Below, one piece after another: positions 3,616 to 6,259 of a stretch of 6,259 nucleotides of DNA. The notes below the pieces were generated by a model. It had not been told where the DNA came from, did no database searches, and worked only from the letters and a program-made list of their open reading frames with translations. Positions within the stretch are counted from its first letter, which is position 1, and the number at the start of each line of letters is the position of its first letter. The stretch is from Candidatus Bathyarchaeota archaeon (GTDB lineage Archaea; Thermoproteota; Bathyarchaeia; Bathyarchaeales; UBA233). A program made the translations under genes and the position numbers. The DNA lies in NCBI GenBank assembly GCA_003661945.1, contig QMXC01000072.1, positions 1-6,259 on the forward strand, given 5' to 3'.

Positions 3616-6259
3616 TTATTCTATGTATATTGCTGGTCTATACGGCAATGCGAGGGTAGCTCGGTTTTTGGGGTCATAGCGGTTTGAATCGTCTTCCATG
3701 TAGACTTCAACTTTTGCGTTGAACCCTTTTTCAAGGAAGTTTTTGGCTTCGGTAATCACTGCTTTTTCGTCTATTATGCCTAGAGCAGCGAAGGTTTTAC
3801 GTTTCTCCATGGGCATTTGGTTTATCTCTTTAACTATCTGCGAAGTTAGGGCTACAACGTGTTTTGCTTTTTTCTTGAGCTCTTCGTCTTTCATGAGCTC
3901 CTTTATCATCGCCCCGTGTTCAATTTTTCCAGCGAGCGACTTTTCTAGTATTTTGCGGTAGACCTTCCATTTCCAAGCTGAAGCGACGTAGTAGCATATT
4001 TTTTTAGGCGTGATTTTTGTTGCTTTTATTATGTTGAAAGTGTCTTCCATTATACTTTGTATGAGGTTTTCGGTTTCTTCGGTTTTTAGGTCCATTTTTG
4101 TCGGGTCTGGTTTCGGCCATTCGGTTGTTGATATGAAGGGTTTTTCGCCCATTTTGCTCCATAGCTCTTCGCATATGTGAGGCGTGAAGGGAGCTAGTAG
4201 TCGTAGCCATGTTTTTAGTGCTTCTTTGAGGATTTCAGCTTTCATTTCGCCTTTTCGCCGTTTGTACCAGCGGAAGTCGTTCCATACTTCGAAGAAGGCG
4301 CATTCGGCTGCAGTACGGGTCTTCATTTTCTCTATGTTTTCCGTGACCTTTTCTATTTTTGATTGTAGCCTGCTTAGTAGCCATTTTTCCATGTGTCCGG
4401 TTTTTGGTTCTGACGCGTTCTGGATTATGTTTTCTGCGAACCGGTAGAAGGCTTCGAGCTTGTTTTTGACGTCTTGAACGCTTTCTTTTCGCCAGTCGGG
4501 GTCGTCCATTCCTTCTGCTGCGAGAAGTAACGCCAAACGTGTGGCGTCTGCGCTGTAGGTTTCTATGGCGTTTTTCATGGTGACGAAGTTTCCTTTTGAT
4601 TTTGACATTTTGTCGCCTTCTATCATTAGCATGCCGTTTACGGCTATGATTCGAGGCCATTGTTCGGGTGGGAACAGGGCTGTGTGATGGAAAAGGAAGA
4701 ACGTTAAATGGTTAGGCACGAGTTCTTTCGCTGAGTTTCGTAGGTCAACGGGATACCAGTAGAGGAATTCTTCACGCATCTGCTCCAAAACTTGCTGGTC
4801 TATTCCTTGTTTTTCAGCGATTCTGCTTGGTGAGCCTTTTCCGTAGAATATGTAGTCGAAGACTTCGGGGGACAGTTTTTCCGACGGTATGTTGTGTTGC
4901 CGTATGTGCTTGTTGATGGTGTAGAAAGCCATGTACACGGTGGAGTCGCTTAAGGTTTCAACTATCCATTCTTTGCTCCACGGCAGAGGTGTACCCATAC
5001 CCGTTTTTCTTGCGCAAGCCCATTCTCGAAGCCAGTCTACAACGTCGAAAAACCATTGTTTAGCTGTTTCCGGATAAATCGTCATACGGTTCAATGCTTC
5101 TTTGACCTTTGCTTTCCATTCTGGGTCGGAGTACTTCAGAAACCATTGATCTTCTAGAACCTTTACTATGCACCGTGTTAGGCATCGGCAGACCACTGGT
5201 TGCGGCAAGTCGTACATGGAGTCAGCGATTCCCCTTTGTTTGAAGTCGCGGATGAGCTGTTCTTTAACTTCGTTTACCTTTTTCCCGGCATACTCCATGC
5301 ATATTTCTTTTAGGACTCCTGCATGGAATTCTTTTTTGTAAAGGGTTTTTGTGGCTTCTTCGGCTTTTGGGTCATGTTGGTTTTTGATTTTCATCCGTTC
5401 TGATATTTCTACGGCTGGATATTCGCCGAATCCTTCAAGTTTTATCAGAGAAATCGGCTTTATAGCTCTGACTTGTTCGGGTTTTATTCCAAACTCGGCT
5501 AGAGCTTTGGGGTTTTCCTGTAGGTCCTTTAGGGCTAGCCAGTCGTAAGGCGCGTGGGCTGGGACGCTGTAAACGACTCCGGTTGCGTGGCTGGGGTCTA
5601 CAAACCATCCGGGAAGTATGAGAAGTTCTCTTCCGTCTACTGGGCTTCGGAAGGTTTTCCCTATGATTTTTCTTCCTTTGAACTCTTCTAATATTTGAAC
5701 TGTTCTTTTCTGTTCTTTCAGTTTTTCAGCTGCTTTTCGGCTTATAATCCATGTTTCACCGTTTACCTTCGCTTTTACGTATTCTCCGTCGGGGTGTATC
5801 CACATGTTTGTTACGCCGTAGATTGTTTCAGGTCTGAAGGTCGCGGCGGGTAGATAGGCGTCTTCGAATTCGAATTTTATGAGCGTGTACTCTTCTGGGG
5901 CTACGCCTTCGCCTTCTTGTCTGTCGTGGTCTCCGGTTGGGCTTTGACAGCGTGGACACCATACGACTGGGTGGGTTCCACGGATAACATATCCCTTCTC
6001 TTTTAAGCGAAGATACTGCCATTCGATAAACTTCTGGAAAGCAGGCATAACGGTGTGAAATTCTCTACGCCAGTCTATGCTGAAGCCCGCTTTTCTGGCG
6101 ACTTCTCGGCTTTCCCGAGTGTAATATTCGGCTATGTAGAAGGGGTCAACAAACTTTTTGATTTCCTCTTCCGGAACACCGTCGATTTCCAGTAGCGGCT
6201 TTATGAACGACTGGTCGCCTTGCTTTATCCGTTCGCTTGCTCCAGCTATAGTTTCGCCG
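3616..6259 (-). CDS. leuS: Leucyl-tRNA synthetase, archaeal type, 5' partial
   Basis: This class I enzyme joins leucine to tRNA-Leu in the cytoplasm using ATP. The frame runs unbroken off the right edge, leaving 880 residues plus the stop; archaeal members have about 940-970, so roughly 60-90 N-terminal residues, including the HIGH ATP-binding motif, are missing. Visible in order (numbered from the edge): Rossmann-fold sequence with KAGFSIDWRREF (about 58-69); a CPRC zinc-type pair (101-104); the CP1 editing domain with TFRPETIYGVTNMWI (140-154) and ATGVVYSVPAHAPYDW (225-240), whose Asp fixes the mischarged amino acid; CRCLTRC (357-363) before EDQWFLKYSDPEW; the catalytic KMSKS in EGDKMSKSKGN (bases 4597-4611); an anticodon-binding-like helical domain with LLAPFTPHICEELW; and the archaeal C-terminal domain ending PYRPAIYIE, which in Pyrococcus contacts the long variable arm of tRNA-Leu. 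The ATG at 6048 is internal. No frameshift or missing motif is seen. Confidence 0.97.
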   Translation of the reverse strand, partial: GETIAGASERIKQGDQSFIKPLLEIDGVPEEEIKKFVDPFYIAEYYTRESREVARKAGFSIDWRREFHTVMPAFQKFIEWQYLRLKEKGYVIRGTHPVVWCPRCQSPTGDHDRQEGEGVAPEEYTLIKFEFEDAYLPAATFRPETIYGVTNMWIHPDGEYVKAKVNGETWIISRKAAEKLKEQKRTVQILEEFKGRKIIGKTFRSPVDGRELLILPGWFVDPSHATGVVYSVPAHAPYDWLALKDLQENPKALAEFGIKPEQVRAIKPISLIKLEGFGEYPAVEISERMKIKNQHDPKAEEATKTLYKKEFHAGVLKEICMEYAGKKVNEVKEQLIRDFKQRGIADSMYDLPQPVVCRCLTRCIVKVLEDQWFLKYSDPEWKAKVKEALNRMTIYPETAKQWFFDVVDWLREWACARKTGMGTPLPWSKEWIVETLSDSTVYMAFYTINKHIRQHNIPSEKLSPEVFDYIFYGKGSPSRIAEKQGIDQQVLEQMREEFLYWYPVDLRNSAKELVPNHLTFFLFHHTALFPPEQWPRIIAVNGMLMIEGDKMSKSKGNFVTMKNAIETYSADATRLALLLAAEGMDDPDWRKESVQDVKNKLEAFYRFAENIIQNASEPKTGHMEKWLLSRLQSKIEKVTENIEKMKTRTAAECAFFEVWNDFRWYKRRKGEMKAEILKEALKTWLRLLAPFTPHICEELWSKMGEKPFISTTEWPKPDPTKMDLKTEETENLIQSIMEDTFNIIKATKITPKKICYYVASAWKWKVYRKILEKSLAGKIEHGAMIKELMKDEELKKKAKHVVALTSQIVKEINQMPMEKRKTFAALGIIDEKAVITEAKNFLEKGFNAKVEVYMEDDSNRYDPKNRATLALPYRPAIYIE

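Overview
The window looks like a piece of an archaeal chromosome. It carries an archaeal-type leucyl-tRNA synthetase, two tRNA genes with encoded CCA ends, one of them (tRNA-Leu) interrupted by a short intron in the D-loop, TATA-box promoters of archaeal form, TTG and GTG starts with Shine-Dalgarno sites, and an HTH-phosphoribosyltransferase fusion regulator of a kind found in archaea. A Thermoproteota/Bathyarchaeia-like source is my inference from gene content and the non-canonical tRNA intron; it is not proven by any single feature.

Layout, left to right. (1) 1-408, +: C-terminal part of a membrane-anchored winged-helix protein, cut by the left edge. (2) 449-571, +: tRNA-Leu(UAA) with a 36-nt intron. 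(3) 572-912: non-coding stretch between the converging tRNA-Leu and AIM24 genes, with one perfect 6-bp hairpin. (4) 913-1665, -: AIM24/TIGR00266-family protein with a TTG start. (5) 1666-2092: mostly non-coding, but holding a likely frameshifted gene for a 50-residue secreted or membrane peptide (1885-2036, -). (6) 2093-2854, -: regulator with an N-terminal helix-turn-helix and a C-terminal PRPP-binding phosphoribosyltransferase domain, preceded by a promoter with a 9-bp direct repeat. (7) 2989-3066, -: tRNA-Arg(UCU). (8) 3225-3602, +: small basic protein of unknown function. (9) 3616 to the right edge, -: leucyl-tRNA synthetase, lacking only its N-terminal part.

The genes do not form one operon. 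Most have their own promoter-like sequence, strands alternate, and both ends of the window are cut through genes. The main functional link is that leucyl-tRNA synthetase and one of its substrates, tRNA-Leu(UAA), lie about 3 kb apart; the synthetase's C-terminal domain is the part that in archaea reads the long variable arm seen in this tRNA. The rest is housekeeping or regulatory content. I see no phage, transposon, CRISPR or defence module, and no convincing new multi-gene system. The points most worth a second look are the D-loop intron, the frameshifted small peptide gene, the repeated promoter element ahead of the HTH-PRTase gene, and the uncharacterised 125-residue protein.
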